From: Shimia sp022448905
GTDB lineage: Bacteria; Pseudomonadota; Alphaproteobacteria; Rhodobacterales; Rhodobacteraceae
Reading direction: 5' to 3'
Length of the DNA: 64,000 nucleotides
Assembly (NCBI RefSeq): GCF_047126315.1
Contig: NZ_CP138953.1
Location: 3,348,001 to 3,412,000, forward strand
Shown here: piece after piece, positions 1 through 8,499 of the stretch
Numbering within the stretch: position 1 is the first letter of the stretch
Layout of the letters: every line of letters starts with the position of its first letter
Position numbers and translations under genes: made by a program
Notes under the pieces: model-generated
The model's input: the letters and a program-made list of their open reading frames with translations, nothing else
What the model was told of the DNA's origin: nothing
Databases searched by the model: none

Positions 1-1
1 T

Positions 2-1456
2 CTGGTGTTCTTCACGCTGGAACTGAACCGCATCGAAGACGACAGGCTCTCCGCCGCCTTTGCAGAAAACGCGGAACTTGCCCGTTATGAGCCGGTCTTT
101 CGCCGCATCCGCGCAATGAAACCACACCAGCTTTCCGATGAGCTGGAGAAGTTCCTGCATGATCTTGGCGTGGTGGGCGACGCTTGGGAGCGCCTGTTTG
201 ACGAAACCATCGCGGGCCTGACCTTCAACGTGAACGGCGAAGAGCTCAACATCGAAGGCACACTGAATTTCCTGACCGACCCGGACCGCGAAAAGCGTGA
301 AGCGGCGGCGCGCGAACTGGCCGAAGTCTTTGCCGAAAACATCAAAATCTTCGCCCGTGTGCACAACACCGCTGCCAAAGAAAAAGAGGTCATCGACCGC
401 TGGCGCAACATGCCGACCGCACAAACCGGCCGTCACCTCTCCAACGATGTGGAGCCGGAGGTGGTCGAGGCCCTGCGTGACGCGGTTGTGGCCGCCTATC
501 CAAAACTCAGCCACCGCTATTATGAGCTGAAGCGCAAATGGCTCGGTCTAGAGGTGATGCAGGTCTGGGACCGCAACGCGCCCCTGCCAATGGAAGACCC
601 TACGACTGTGGATTGGGACACTGCCCAGAAAACCGTGATGGACGCCTATAACGCATTTGATCCGCGTATGGGTGAGCTGGCCGAACCGTTCTTTACCAAA
701 GGCTGGATCGATGCGGGTGTGAAACCGGGCAAAGCACCGGGCGCCTTTGCCCACCCCACCGTGACCAACGTGCACCCCTATGTGATGCTGAACTACCTCG
801 GCAAACCCCGAGATGTGATGACCCTCGCGCACGAACTGGGCCACGGCGTGCACCAAGTCTTGGCGGCGGAGCAAGGCGAAATGCTGTCTTCCACTCCGCT
901 GACATTGGCGGAAACCGCGTCGGTCTTTGGCGAAATGCTGACCTTCCGCGCCATGTTGGACAAGGCCGAAACCCAGGAGCAACGCAAAATCCTGCTGGCG
1001 GGCAAGGTTGAGGACATGATCAACACCGTGGTGCGCCAGATCGCGTTCTACGATTTTGAGTGCAAACTGCACGCCGCCCGCCGCGAAAGCGAGCTGACAC
1101 CAGAAGACATCAACGCGCTTTGGATGTCGGTGCAGGCCGAAAGCCTTGGCGAAGCATTTGAGTACATGGACGGCTATGAGACCTTCTGGGCCTACATCCC
1201 GCACTTCGTACACTCGCCGTTCTACGTCTATGCCTACGCTTTTGGCGACGGCCTCGTAAACGCGCTCTATGCGGTGTATGCCGAGGGCGACGAAGGCTTT
1301 GAGGACAAATACTTCGAGATGCTCAAAGCCGGTGGCTCCAAGCACCACTCAGAACTTCTTGCGCCCTTTGGCTTGGACGCCTCTGATCCGAAGTTCTGGG
1401 ACAAGGGCCTGAGCATGATTTCGTCGATGATCGACGAGCTTGAGGCGATGGAATAA
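2..1456 (+). CDS. pepF: M3 family oligoendopeptidase (PepF-like), 5'-truncated
   Basis: Zinc metallopeptidase that cleaves short peptides in the cytoplasm. The reading frame runs in from the left edge, so roughly the first 120 residues of a family usually near 600 are missing; the GTG at 5 is only the first start-like codon inside the window. The HELGH zinc-binding motif sits near residue 275 of the visible part, and the third zinc ligand is expected from the LAETASVFGE segment about 28 residues later. The upstream VTNVHPYVMLNYLG stretch is typical of the M3B (oligoendopeptidase F) branch. It is followed by a strong hairpin terminator shared with the convergent gene. The family call is firm; substrate is not known. 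Confidence 0.93.
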   Translation: MVFFTLELNRIEDDRLSAAFAENAELARYEPVFRRIRAMKPHQLSDELEKFLHDLGVVGDAWERLFDETIAGLTFNVNGEELNIEGTLNFLTDPDREKREAAARELAEVFAENIKIFARVHNTAAKEKEVIDRWRNMPTAQTGRHLSNDVEPEVVEALRDAVVAAYPKLSHRYYELKRKWLGLEVMQVWDRNAPLPMEDPTTVDWDTAQKTVMDAYNAFDPRMGELAEPFFTKGWIDAGVKPGKAPGAFAHPTVTNVHPYVMLNYLGKPRDVMTLAHELGHGVHQVLAAEQGEMLSSTPLTLAETASVFGEMLTFRAMLDKAETQEQRKILLAGKVEDMINTVVRQIAFYDFECKLHAARRESELTPEDINALWMSVQAESLGEAFEYMDGYETFWAYIPHFVHSPFYVYAYAFGDGLVNALYAVYAEGDEGFEDKYFEMLKAGGSKHHSELLAPFGLDASDPKFWDKGLSMISSMIDELEAME

Positions 1457-1481
1457 GCCCGCGAGCCAAAGCGCGAATGAT

Positions 1482-1511
1482 AAAGGGCCGGGAAAATCTC
1501 CCCGGCCCTTT
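1482..1511. terminator. Bidirectional intrinsic terminator
   Basis: An 11-bp perfect stem (AAAGGGCCGGG / CCCGGCCCTTT) with an 8-nt loop lies in the 58-bp gap between two convergent genes. It is T-flanked on the right and A-flanked on the left, so it can work for both strands. Confidence 0.85.
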
Positions 1512-1514
1512 TCC

Positions 1515-2414
1515 TTAAGCAGCCGCCGCAGCTTTGCCCCAGCTTTTGATGTGGTCCGCAACAGTGGTCAGCGTGACACCAAAGGTCTCTTCAACCAGCT
1601 GCGTATCAATGCACATGTCGTCATCCCCCATTGTGGCCAGCGTACCGTACATATCGGTCAGCATATGCCCCATTCCCGGGTTTCCGAACGCTTCTGCCAC
1701 CTGTGCGCCAAGCGCCGCTGCGGTCTGGGGAACAAAAGACACGGGACGATCCACCCAACCAGCCAGCAACTCCGCCAATTGACCACCGGTCAGCGGTGCA
1801 GGCGTGCCAATTTCAAAGCTCTGCCCGGCCAAATCCGGACGGGTCAGCGCAGCCACTGCCACCCGGGCCTGATCAAAATGCGAGGTCCAGGTCACTTTCA
1901 TCGTTTCCGGTAGCGGTGGGTAATCCAACACACCTTCGCTTTGCAGGCGGGGTGTTAGGAAACCGGGTAGAAAATTCTCCAAGTAGATTGTCGGTTGCAA
2001 CACAATCGAAGGAATACCGCTGTTCAAAACCGCCCTCATACCGCCCGTGGTCGCGTCAATCATGATCGAAGAGGGATAGCGGTCTCCTGTTGTTCCGCCG
2101 GTTGTAAACACCAACAGCGGCAAATTCACTTGATGGGCTGCAGTGAAAAACGCGGTCATCCAAGTTTGCGGGTCTTCTGGATTGGCCGGAGCTGGCAGGT
2201 GCAGGAAAGCGGCGTCCACGCCGTTCAGAGCACGGGCAATGGCGTCAACATCATCCAAAGTCGCGGCATAAGCCTGCGCTTCGCTATGCATTTCCGAGAT
2301 TTTGGCAACGTCACGTGCGACGGCGCGGACAGTCAATCCATTGGCAAGCGCTTCCTGCACAACCGGGGCACCTTGCGCGCCAGTGGCGCCGAAAATTGCA
2401 ACGGTCTGGTTCAT
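1515..2414 (-). CDS. NmrA-like NAD(P)-binding oxidoreductase (QorB-like)
   Basis: Atypical short-chain-type Rossmann protein of the NmrA/quinone-oxidoreductase-2 group, about 299 residues. The nucleotide-binding signature GATGAQGAPV starts at residue 8 from the chosen ATG at 2414. That ATG has a GGAGAA ribosome site 6 nt upstream; a longer start at 2456 would have no such site and would run through the inverted repeat. It is divergent from an HxlR-family regulator gene 83 bp away, the arrangement of E. coli qorB-qorR (ytfG-ytfH). By analogy it may reduce quinones and be repressed by the neighbour. The actual substrate is inferred, not visible. Confidence 0.85.
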   Translation of the reverse strand: MNQTVAIFGATGAQGAPVVQEALANGLTVRAVARDVAKISEMHSEAQAYAATLDDVDAIARALNGVDAAFLHLPAPANPEDPQTWMTAFFTAAHQVNLPLLVFTTGGTTGDRYPSSIMIDATTGGMRAVLNSGIPSIVLQPTIYLENFLPGFLTPRLQSEGVLDYPPLPETMKVTWTSHFDQARVAVAALTRPDLAGQSFEIGTPAPLTGGQLAELLAGWVDRPVSFVPQTAAALGAQVAEAFGNPGMGHMLTDMYGTLATMGDDDMCIDTQLVEETFGVTLTTVADHIKSWGKAAAAA

Positions 2415-2415
2415 A

Positions 2416-2454
2416 GTGGTTCTCCATGGTATGGTGGTTACTGTTGAGAACCAC
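2416..2454. promoter_or_regulatory. Inverted repeat, candidate HxlR operator
   Basis: GTGGTTCTC at 2416-2424 and its exact reverse complement GAGAACCAC at 2446-2454 are separated by 21 nt, so the arm centres are 30 bp (about three helical turns) apart. The left arm overlaps the ribosome site of the minus-strand reductase gene. The position between a reductase and its HxlR regulator suggests an operator; a transcript hairpin is the alternative. Confidence 0.5.
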
Positions 2455-2497
2455 ACTTAGGAGACTTGGTTTGGCGGCAAAAGGAGGCACTAATTCG

Positions 2498-2920
2498 TTG
2501 GATAGGCACACAGAAGTAACCACCTCCGACATTCAGGCGATGAATGACGGCGTCGACGCATGGGTGGCCAATGAGTTCAGCGGTGCTTGTCCGGTACGGG
2601 ATGTTTTAGACCGCGTTGGCGACAAATGGAGCGTGTTGGTGGTGCTGCGTCTTGGGCGTGGCCCGGAACGGTTCCGCGCCTTGCTGCGCGCAGTAGCGGG
2701 CATTTCTCAGCGGATGCTGACCGTCACTTTGCGCGGCTTAGAACGTGACGGCCTTGTACACCGCAAAGTGTTCGATACCCGCCCGCCGTCTGTGGAATAC
2801 AGCCTGACCCCACTGGGGCACTCGCTATTGAGCCATATCACCGGTTTGGCAAATTGGGCGGTAGAGTATGATGCGGACATCAAACAGGCGCAAAGCGAGT
2901 ATGACGCCCTTCAAAAATGA
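2498..2920 (+). CDS. HxlR-family transcriptional regulator
   Basis: Winged-helix regulator of the HxlR (DUF24) family, 140 residues from the chosen TTG at 2498. That TTG is preceded by AAGGAGG ending 10 nt upstream; an ATG at 2540 would keep the whole domain but lacks this site. The N-terminal ACPVRDVLDRVGDKWS segment carries the conserved cysteine used for redox or electrophile sensing in family members such as QorR and YodB. The winged helix follows (ISQRMLTVTLRGLERDGL), then a C-terminal dimerisation helix. Divergent from the NmrA-like reductase, which it probably controls. Redox sensing is inferred from that one cysteine. Confidence 0.9.
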   Translation: MDRHTEVTTSDIQAMNDGVDAWVANEFSGACPVRDVLDRVGDKWSVLVVLRLGRGPERFRALLRAVAGISQRMLTVTLRGLERDGLVHRKVFDTRPPSVEYSLTPLGHSLLSHITGLANWAVEYDADIKQAQSEYDALQK

Positions 2921-2997
2921 CTTGCGATAGGTGAACTATCGAAAGTCAAAACACCAATTTACGACTTCTCCATGGATCTCCCAGTAAGGATTTCACG

Positions 2998-3453
2998 ATG
3001 CGCGGCGCTATTTTAATTTTTGCAATAACCACAGTTTTTGCAGCGTCGTTGCAGGCTGCGGAGCCTCGCATTCAGGGCGCGTGGCATTGCTTTGACAAAA
3101 ACCACGAAGGCGAGCTGGACGTGACTTTGACTTTCGGCTCAGACGGCCATCTGGACACCCGCTTGGAACTTGCCTTCGAGGAAAGCCAGATTGAAATCCG
3201 CGGTGTGGTCAGAGCGCGCAGCACCTATGAGCTTTTGCCCTCAGGTGTCCTAAAAGACAAAACCCTGACAAAAGAGCTGGTCTCCCTGACCGCTGACGGT
3301 TTTGACATCAAAAACCACTCGGACACCAAGGAACTGCAAGAGTTTCTGCTTGCCGAAGACGACACCCCAACAAAGGTTGTCAGCCTGACCCAAAACTCAA
3401 TGTCGCTGGCCTCCTACGGCGACACTATTGCGTGTCAGCGCACCTCCGACTGA
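2998..3453 (+). CDS. Small secreted protein, paralogue of the 4101-4541 protein
   Basis: 151 residues with a clear signal peptide (cleavage expected after LQAA, about residue 21). The mature part begins with a GAWHCFDK segment and ends with TIACQR, so one early and one late cysteine could form a disulfide joining the ends of a small beta-rich, lipocalin-like domain. The protein at 4101-4541 has the same length, order of blocks and cysteine placement (GTWTCVR ... INCVRM). No function is recognised. The two copies flank a flavodoxin gene on the opposite strand. Confidence 0.75.
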   Translation: MRGAILIFAITTVFAASLQAAEPRIQGAWHCFDKNHEGELDVTLTFGSDGHLDTRLELAFEESQIEIRGVVRARSTYELLPSGVLKDKTLTKELVSLTADGFDIKNHSDTKELQEFLLAEDDTPTKVVSLTQNSMSLASYGDTIACQRTSD

Positions 3454-3457
3454 CCGC

Positions 3458-3943
3458 TCAAAACACTCCCATGGCCAGCCCGGCTCCCAGCGCCGCGCCC
3501 AACTCTGCACAGCGCTCTAAGTCCGCCGCCCCAATCACCTTCACCGCCAAAATCGCCTCTTCCGTCTGCGCGTGGGTACAGACAATCAGCGGCGGCTGCA
3601 CTTCTTTGAGCCGCCACCCCGTCGCAATCCGCGCCAATTGCCGGGCCGCGCCATCTCCATCTGATCCCGCACAGATCATTTGCGCGTAAGGCCGTCCCTC
3701 GACCTGCCCAAGAACCGGATAGTAACAGCGATCAAAGAACTCCTTCATCGCGCCCGACAGCGCGGCGAGGTTTTCCGGCGCGCAAAACAGAAAGCCGTCC
3801 GCCGCCAGCACATCCTCAGGCCTCGCCTCTTCCGCCCGCAACAGCCGCGCCTCCCCCTCGGTCTGCGCCGCCGCAAAGGCCGCTTCCGCCATTTGCTGGC
3901 TGCCCCCTGTGCGGGAGTGATAGACAATCAAAACCTGCGCCAT
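3458..3943 (-). CDS. Flavodoxin-like FMN protein
   Basis: 161-residue single-domain flavodoxin-fold protein. The phosphate-binding loop YHSRTGGSQQMA lies near residue 8 and the FMN-contact loop FCAPENLAALSGAMK near residue 53. The start at 3943 has an AAGGGG ribosome site 5 nt upstream. It resembles the NAD(P)H-dependent oxidoreductase/flavodoxin family rather than a long-chain electron-transfer flavodoxin. It ends 5 bp from the stop of the convergent secreted-protein gene, so no terminator separates them. Redox partner unknown. Confidence 0.8.
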   Translation of the reverse strand: MAQVLIVYHSRTGGSQQMAEAAFAAAQTEGEARLLRAEEARPEDVLAADGFLFCAPENLAALSGAMKEFFDRCYYPVLGQVEGRPYAQMICAGSDGDGAARQLARIATGWRLKEVQPPLIVCTHAQTEEAILAVKVIGAADLERCAELGAALGAGLAMGVF

Positions 3944-4100
3944 GTCTGCCCCTTGGCCGTTGCATCACCGCCACCATAGCCGCCCGTCGCCCCCCGAAAC
4001 AATCACACTCAACGATTGAAGCACGCGACCTCCTGCACTACGCTTTACAGAACCAGTCTCTGCGTGTTTTGTGCGCCTGTTGTCCCAAGGGAGACCCGAC

Positions 4101-4541
4101 ATGAAAGCCCTGTTTGCCGCCGCAGCCCTTGCCCTCTGCACCGCGCCTCTGGCCTCGGCACAATCGATTGTTGGCACCTGGACCTGCGTGCGATCCACTG
4201 TAGACAATAACGCCGTATCCAACGTGACTTTCACAGACAGTGGTCGTCTGGATGCCTTGGTGAACATCGACTTCCTCGGATTGGACCAAGAGGTCAGCGC
4301 CCAGGCGCGCTATCGGTCTGACTATCAACTGGTCAATAGCACGCTCAGCGATACGCCCGTTTCTGCCTACGTCAGCAAGCTCACCATCGACGGCCAAGAC
4401 GCCCTGCGCAGCGAACAGGCCGAGAGCCTGCGCCAAGCCCTTCTGGAAGGCAGCGATGCCAGCGCCAAAGTGACGTTCACGTCAGACAACTACATGATCC
4501 TGTCCGCCGACACAGCGCCGATCAACTGCGTCCGTATGTAG
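4101..4541 (+). CDS. Small secreted protein, paralogue of the 2998-3453 protein
   Basis: 146 residues from ATG 4101, which has an AAGGGAG ribosome site; an in-frame upstream start at 4071 would bury the signal peptide. The signal peptide ends near PLASAQS. The mature protein starts GTWTCVRS and ends INCVRM, again one early and one late cysteine, and shares with the upstream paralogue a DSGRLDALVNIDF-type strand and a late YMILSADT block. It looks like a small exported beta-barrel or lipocalin-like protein of unknown ligand. Confidence 0.75.
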   Translation: MKALFAAAALALCTAPLASAQSIVGTWTCVRSTVDNNAVSNVTFTDSGRLDALVNIDFLGLDQEVSAQARYRSDYQLVNSTLSDTPVSAYVSKLTIDGQDALRSEQAESLRQALLEGSDASAKVTFTSDNYMILSADTAPINCVRM

Positions 4542-4628
4542 CCAAACGCAAGTCCCCCAACGTCAACCTTTGACAAACACGCCGTGGCTCCTAGGCTGCG
4601 GTGAAACACACGCATTGGGGGAGAGCAC

Positions 4629-5816
4629 ATGCGCACCTTGGGGAAATGGCTGGGACGCCTGTTGTTTGTTGTTGCGGTGGCCGTGGCCGCCTTTCTGATC
4701 GTCGCACCGGGCCATGTGGAGAAATCGCGCAACACGGTCAAAGACCACGAACCCTACGCGGTCAGCGACGCCGCCAAAAACCTGCACGCCAGCCTCACCG
4801 TGGGCGACTGGCACGCCGACACGCTGCTGTGGAAACGCGACCCGCTGGAACTCGCCAATCGCGGCCACGTCGACCTGCCCCGCCTGATCGAAGGCAACGT
4901 GGCGGTGCAGGTGTTTACCGCCGTGACCAAATCTCCTGCAGGCCAAAACTACGACAGCAACTCCGCCGATGCGCGCGACAACATCACGCTTCTGGCCGTG
5001 GGCCAGATGTGGCCGCCCCGCACCTGGGACAGCATCTTTGAGCGTGCTGTCTATCAGGCGGAACGTTTGCATGACGCAGAGGAGCGCTCTGACGGTGAAC
5101 TGCGCATCGTGCGCACCAAAGCCGAGCTGGACGCGGTACTGGCCGACCGCGCCGCTGGCAAAACCGTGGTCGCCGGCATGTTGGGCATCGAAGGCGCCCA
5201 CCCTCTGGAAGGCAACCTCGACAACCTGCAAAAGCTGCAAGACGTCGGCTACCGCGTGATTGGCCTGCAGCACTTCTTTGACAATGAACTCGGCGGCTCG
5301 CTGCATGGCATTGGCAACAAAGGCCTAACCGAGTTTGGCCGCGCGGTGGTGAAAGCCGTGGAAGAGCGCAATCTGGTGATCGACGTGGCCCACTCCAGCC
5401 CACAGGTGGCGCGCGAGGTCATCGAGATGACCGACATGCCGATGATCGTCAGCCACACCGGCATCTACGGCAATTGCCCGGTGAAGCGAAACTACGAAGA
5501 CGCGCTGATGCAGGCCATTGTGCAAAACGGCATGGATCAGGGCGGCGGCGTGGTGGGCATCGGCTATTGGGCCGACGTGACCTGTGACGACAGCCCGGCG
5601 GGCGTGGCCAAAACCGTAAAGGCGGCCGTGGACCTATTGGGGGAAAACCACGTGTCCTTGGGTTCGGATTTTGACGGTTCTGTTGGTACGGCATTTGACA
5701 CCTCCGAGTTGGCGGCGCTGACCCAAGCGCTGATGGACGCGGGATTGAGCGAAACACAAATCCGCAAGGTTATGGGCGAGAACATGCTGCGGGTGCTGCG
5801 GGCAAGATTGAAATGA
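4629..5816 (+). CDS. Membrane-anchored M19 dipeptidase
   Basis: Renal-dipeptidase-type (M19) metallohydrolase, 395 residues, expected to act outside the cytoplasm. An N-terminal membrane anchor (residues 8-28, RLLFVVAVAVAAFLIV) is followed by the di-zinc site: HxD in DWHADTL (about residue 58), a glutamate in GIEGAHPL, histidines in VAHSS and VSHTGIYG, and an aspartate in GSDFDG. All expected ligands are present, so it should be active. Substrates of the family are dipeptides, including D-amino-acid and modified ones. A second, divergent and broken M19 gene is at 37836-39083. Confidence 0.92.
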   Translation: MRTLGKWLGRLLFVVAVAVAAFLIVAPGHVEKSRNTVKDHEPYAVSDAAKNLHASLTVGDWHADTLLWKRDPLELANRGHVDLPRLIEGNVAVQVFTAVTKSPAGQNYDSNSADARDNITLLAVGQMWPPRTWDSIFERAVYQAERLHDAEERSDGELRIVRTKAELDAVLADRAAGKTVVAGMLGIEGAHPLEGNLDNLQKLQDVGYRVIGLQHFFDNELGGSLHGIGNKGLTEFGRAVVKAVEERNLVIDVAHSSPQVAREVIEMTDMPMIVSHTGIYGNCPVKRNYEDALMQAIVQNGMDQGGGVVGIGYWADVTCDDSPAGVAKTVKAAVDLLGENHVSLGSDFDGSVGTAFDTSELAALTQALMDAGLSETQIRKVMGENMLRVLRARLK

Positions 5817-6052
5817 TCTTGAACGACGATCCCAGCCGGCGCGGTGTCCTGCATGACGCGGCTTCAACAATTCAGACGAATGCGTCACCAACATCACGTG
5901 GCGCCCGAAAAAGGACGCTACAGCCAACAACTTAAGATCATTGAGTTTGTCGATTGCGATATTATGTAAAGGACAACACTTTAAGAACTAAAGACTTGGA
6001 GCAACCGCATTTGCCGCCAAACACGATCACGCGAAAAGAGTTGTTACTGCAC

Positions 6053-6463
6053 ATGATTCATCCCATTGTTTGGATGAAGCGAAAGATACAAGCGATCTCG
6101 CGTCATAGACTGACCCTCAAATTGTTAGAGTTTTGTCGGTTGCTCGCAGACTACGAGTTTCGACAATACTCTGCATCGTGGTGGGCCGGTGTGCTCGTTT
6201 TGCTACCAACACTTGCCGTGGGATGGCTACTTCGGATCGCTTTATTTTTTTTCACGGGCGCGATTGATGCAAAGCGGGAGGGCGGCCTCTTTTTTCTCTA
6301 TGTTGCACAGCAAGGTGGTGGACACATTTGGGCGGTTACTACTCCCCTACTCTACTGGATTGAGAAAGTTACGGCGGCTGCAGGTCTGGGCACCCTATTG
6401 GCGGTTCTACTTGTCCTCTTAACTCACATTTCGTCAGCAACAGCGGCGTGGCGAAAACTCTAA
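6053..6463 (+). CDS. Hypothetical membrane protein in A+T-rich segment
   Basis: Two predicted membrane helices (SWWAGVLVLLPTLAVGWLL and a C-terminal LGTLLAVLLVLLTHI) around a short loop, with a basic N-terminus. The frame extends back to a TTG at 5954, but no start has a convincing ribosome site; ATG 6053 is the first ATG. The stretch from about 5900 to 6460 is visibly richer in A+T than its neighbours, suggesting acquired or poorly conserved DNA. I do not recognise a family. The 236 bp before it (5817-6052) hold nothing else I can support. Confidence 0.4.
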   Translation: MIHPIVWMKRKIQAISRHRLTLKLLEFCRLLADYEFRQYSASWWAGVLVLLPTLAVGWLLRIALFFFTGAIDAKREGGLFFLYVAQQGGGHIWAVTTPLLYWIEKVTAAAGLGTLLAVLLVLLTHISSATAAWRKL

Positions 6464-6474
6464 CACCAAAAAAA

Positions 6475-6492
6475 GGCGGTCCAAAGACCGCC
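6475..6492. terminator. Intrinsic terminator (GGCGGTC hairpin)
   Basis: A 7-bp perfect stem GGCGGTC / GACCGCC with a CAAA loop. The A-run immediately to its left gives a U-tract for the minus-strand gene ending at 6518; the plus-strand gene ending at 6463 could use it too. Confidence 0.8.
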
Positions 6493-6517
6493 CTCTTCGT
6501 CTCGCTCAACAGCCAGC

Positions 6518-7531
6518 TTAGCCGTCGAAATCAACCTGCTCGATCAGCTTGAGCGCCTCGCCACGGTGGCCCGCAAGTGTCATCAGGTTCACATCATCCG
6601 GCGTAAACTCACCCCAGCTTTGAACCAAGGCGTCCGCTTCGGTCCCCGGTGCAATCGGGTACTCAAAGTTAGCAGTCGCATAGACTTCCTGCGCCTTAGA
6701 ACCGGTCAGGAATTCCATCATCTTGATGGCGTTCTCTTTGTTTGGCGCCGCCTTGGTGAGCGCGATGCCGGAGATGTTTACGTGGGTACCTGCGTCCTCA
6801 AATGTCGGGAACACGATGTTCACGCTGTCCGCCCAGGCCTGCTGCTCTTTGTCTTTGAGCATCTTGCCCATGTAGTAGGTGTTGCCCACGGCCAGGTCAC
6901 ATTCCCCCGCCCAGATCGCCTTCACCTGCGCGCGGTCGTTGCCCTGTGGCTTGCGCGCCAGGTTGGACTTCACGCCTTCCAGCCAGGCTTTGGTCTCTTC
7001 TGCGCCGTGGTGCTCCAGAATCGCGGAAGTCAGAGCAACGTTGTAGGCATGGGTGCCGGAGCGGGTGCAAATGCGCCCTTTCCACTTCGGGTCCGCCAGA
7101 TTTTCGTAGGTGGTTACTTCACCTTCGGCTACGCGATCCTTAGAGGCGTAGATGATGCGCGCCCGGGTGGTCAGACCAAACCAGTGGCCTTCTGGGTCAC
7201 GATAGGCTTCTGGCACATTCGCGGTGATCACGTCGCTTGTGACCGGCTGGGTGACACCCGCCTCCACCACCGCGTTCAGACGGGAAATATCTACGGTCAG
7301 CACGAGGTCCGCAGGAGAGCGTTCCCCTTCAGCCAACAGACGTTCAACCATACCCTTTTTCAGGTAGGCCACATTCACCTTGATACCGGTCTCTTCAGTA
7401 AAGGCATCGGTCAAAGGCTTGATCAACTCTGGCTGGCGGTAGGAATAAACGTTGACCTCATCTGCCAGAACCGGCGCTGCGGTGGCCGCTGCGGCCGCCA
7501 GAAAGATCGACGTTGTAAACACTTTTGTCAT
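6518..7531 (-). CDS. fbpA: Periplasmic Fe(3+)-binding protein of an ABC importer
   Basis: Extracellular solute-binding protein of the FbpA/FutA/IdiA iron class, about 337 residues. The start at 7531 gives a compact signal peptide ending at PVLADE; an ATG four codons upstream (7543) is possible. Mature protein begins VNVYSYRQPELIKPL, and the adjacent tyrosines in GNTYYMGKML match the iron-binding tyrosine pair of the class. No permease or ATPase gene is adjacent, so the rest of the importer is elsewhere or this is an orphan receptor. Ends at a clear terminator. Confidence 0.9.
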   Translation of the reverse strand: MTKVFTTSIFLAAAAATAAPVLADEVNVYSYRQPELIKPLTDAFTEETGIKVNVAYLKKGMVERLLAEGERSPADLVLTVDISRLNAVVEAGVTQPVTSDVITANVPEAYRDPEGHWFGLTTRARIIYASKDRVAEGEVTTYENLADPKWKGRICTRSGTHAYNVALTSAILEHHGAEETKAWLEGVKSNLARKPQGNDRAQVKAIWAGECDLAVGNTYYMGKMLKDKEQQAWADSVNIVFPTFEDAGTHVNISGIALTKAAPNKENAIKMMEFLTGSKAQEVYATANFEYPIAPGTEADALVQSWGEFTPDDVNLMTLAGHRGEALKLIEQVDFDG

Positions 7532-7603
7532 GTCATCACCCACGTGGAAGTTACGATGACCCAGCCTTGCCCGAGTTTTTTAGTCAGGTCAATGCGACCA
7601 AGA

Positions 7604-8434
7604 TCACGATCCTGCGCGAGCGGCCTTCTCTTCCGCTTTGACCTCATCCCAAAGCGCATCCATCTCTGCAAGGTCGCTCTCCTGCGGGGTCTTCCCGCGG
7701 GCTTTCAGCTTGGCCTCAACCCCCTCAAACCGCCTGACAAACTTGGCGTTTGTGGCCCGCAGTGCCGCCTCGGGGTCGATCTTCAAATGCCGCGCCAGAT
7801 TGGCGATAACAAACAGCATGTCGCCAAACTCTTCTTCGATCTCCGCCTGCGACAGCGTGTCCCGTGCCTCGGCCAGCTCTCCGGCTTCCTCAACAATTTT
7901 GTCAACCACTTGAGAGATGTCCGGCCAGTCAAACCCAACCCGCGCCGCGCGGTTCTGCAGCTTCACCGCGCGCAGCAACGCTGGCAGCCCAAGCGCCACC
8001 CCATCCAGCGTGCCTTTTTGCGCCTTCCCTGCCCGTTCTGCCGCCTTCACGGTTTCCCAGTCGCGGGTTTGTTGTTCAGGAGACTTATCTCGGTTTTCGT
8101 TGCCAAACACATGCGGATGGCGCGCCACCATCTTGTCCGACATTGCGTCCGCCACCTCATCGAAGGTGAACAGGCCTCGTTCCGTCGCCATCTGCGCATG
8201 AAACACCGATTGAAACAGCAGATCGCCCAGCTCTCCCTTCAACTCGTCCCAGGCCTCGCGCTCAATCGCATCCGCAACTTCATAAGCTTCCTCGATGGTG
8301 TATGGTGCGATGGTCGCGAAATCCTGCTCAATATCCCAAGGGCAGCCGGTCTCCGGATCGCGCAAGCGCCGCATGATCTCCAGAAGACGCGGCAATCCGC
8401 CATTGGGATTGAGGATAAGAGGATCTTCGGCCAT
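7604..8434 (-). CDS. mazG: Nucleoside triphosphate pyrophosphohydrolase MazG
   Basis: Hydrolyses (d)NTPs to monophosphates in the cytoplasm and may lower ppGpp. About 276 residues with two tandem MazG folds; the first has GCPWDIEQDFATIAPYTIEEAYE followed by EIEEE-type helices, including the metal-binding pattern KGELGDLLFQSVFHAQ. The C-terminal copy shows EEEFGDMLFVIANLAR. Length and organisation match full-length E. coli-type MazG. Divergent from the M20 amidohydrolase gene with a 65-bp gap. Confidence 0.95.
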   Translation of the reverse strand: MAEDPLILNPNGGLPRLLEIMRRLRDPETGCPWDIEQDFATIAPYTIEEAYEVADAIEREAWDELKGELGDLLFQSVFHAQMATERGLFTFDEVADAMSDKMVARHPHVFGNENRDKSPEQQTRDWETVKAAERAGKAQKGTLDGVALGLPALLRAVKLQNRAARVGFDWPDISQVVDKIVEEAGELAEARDTLSQAEIEEEFGDMLFVIANLARHLKIDPEAALRATNAKFVRRFEGVEAKLKARGKTPQESDLAEMDALWDEVKAEEKAARAGS

Positions 8435-8499
8435 TGCGTCGCGCTCCGGAATTTGCTTTTGATGTTAACTGAACGACCATTCAGAGAAGGTGTCCACCC

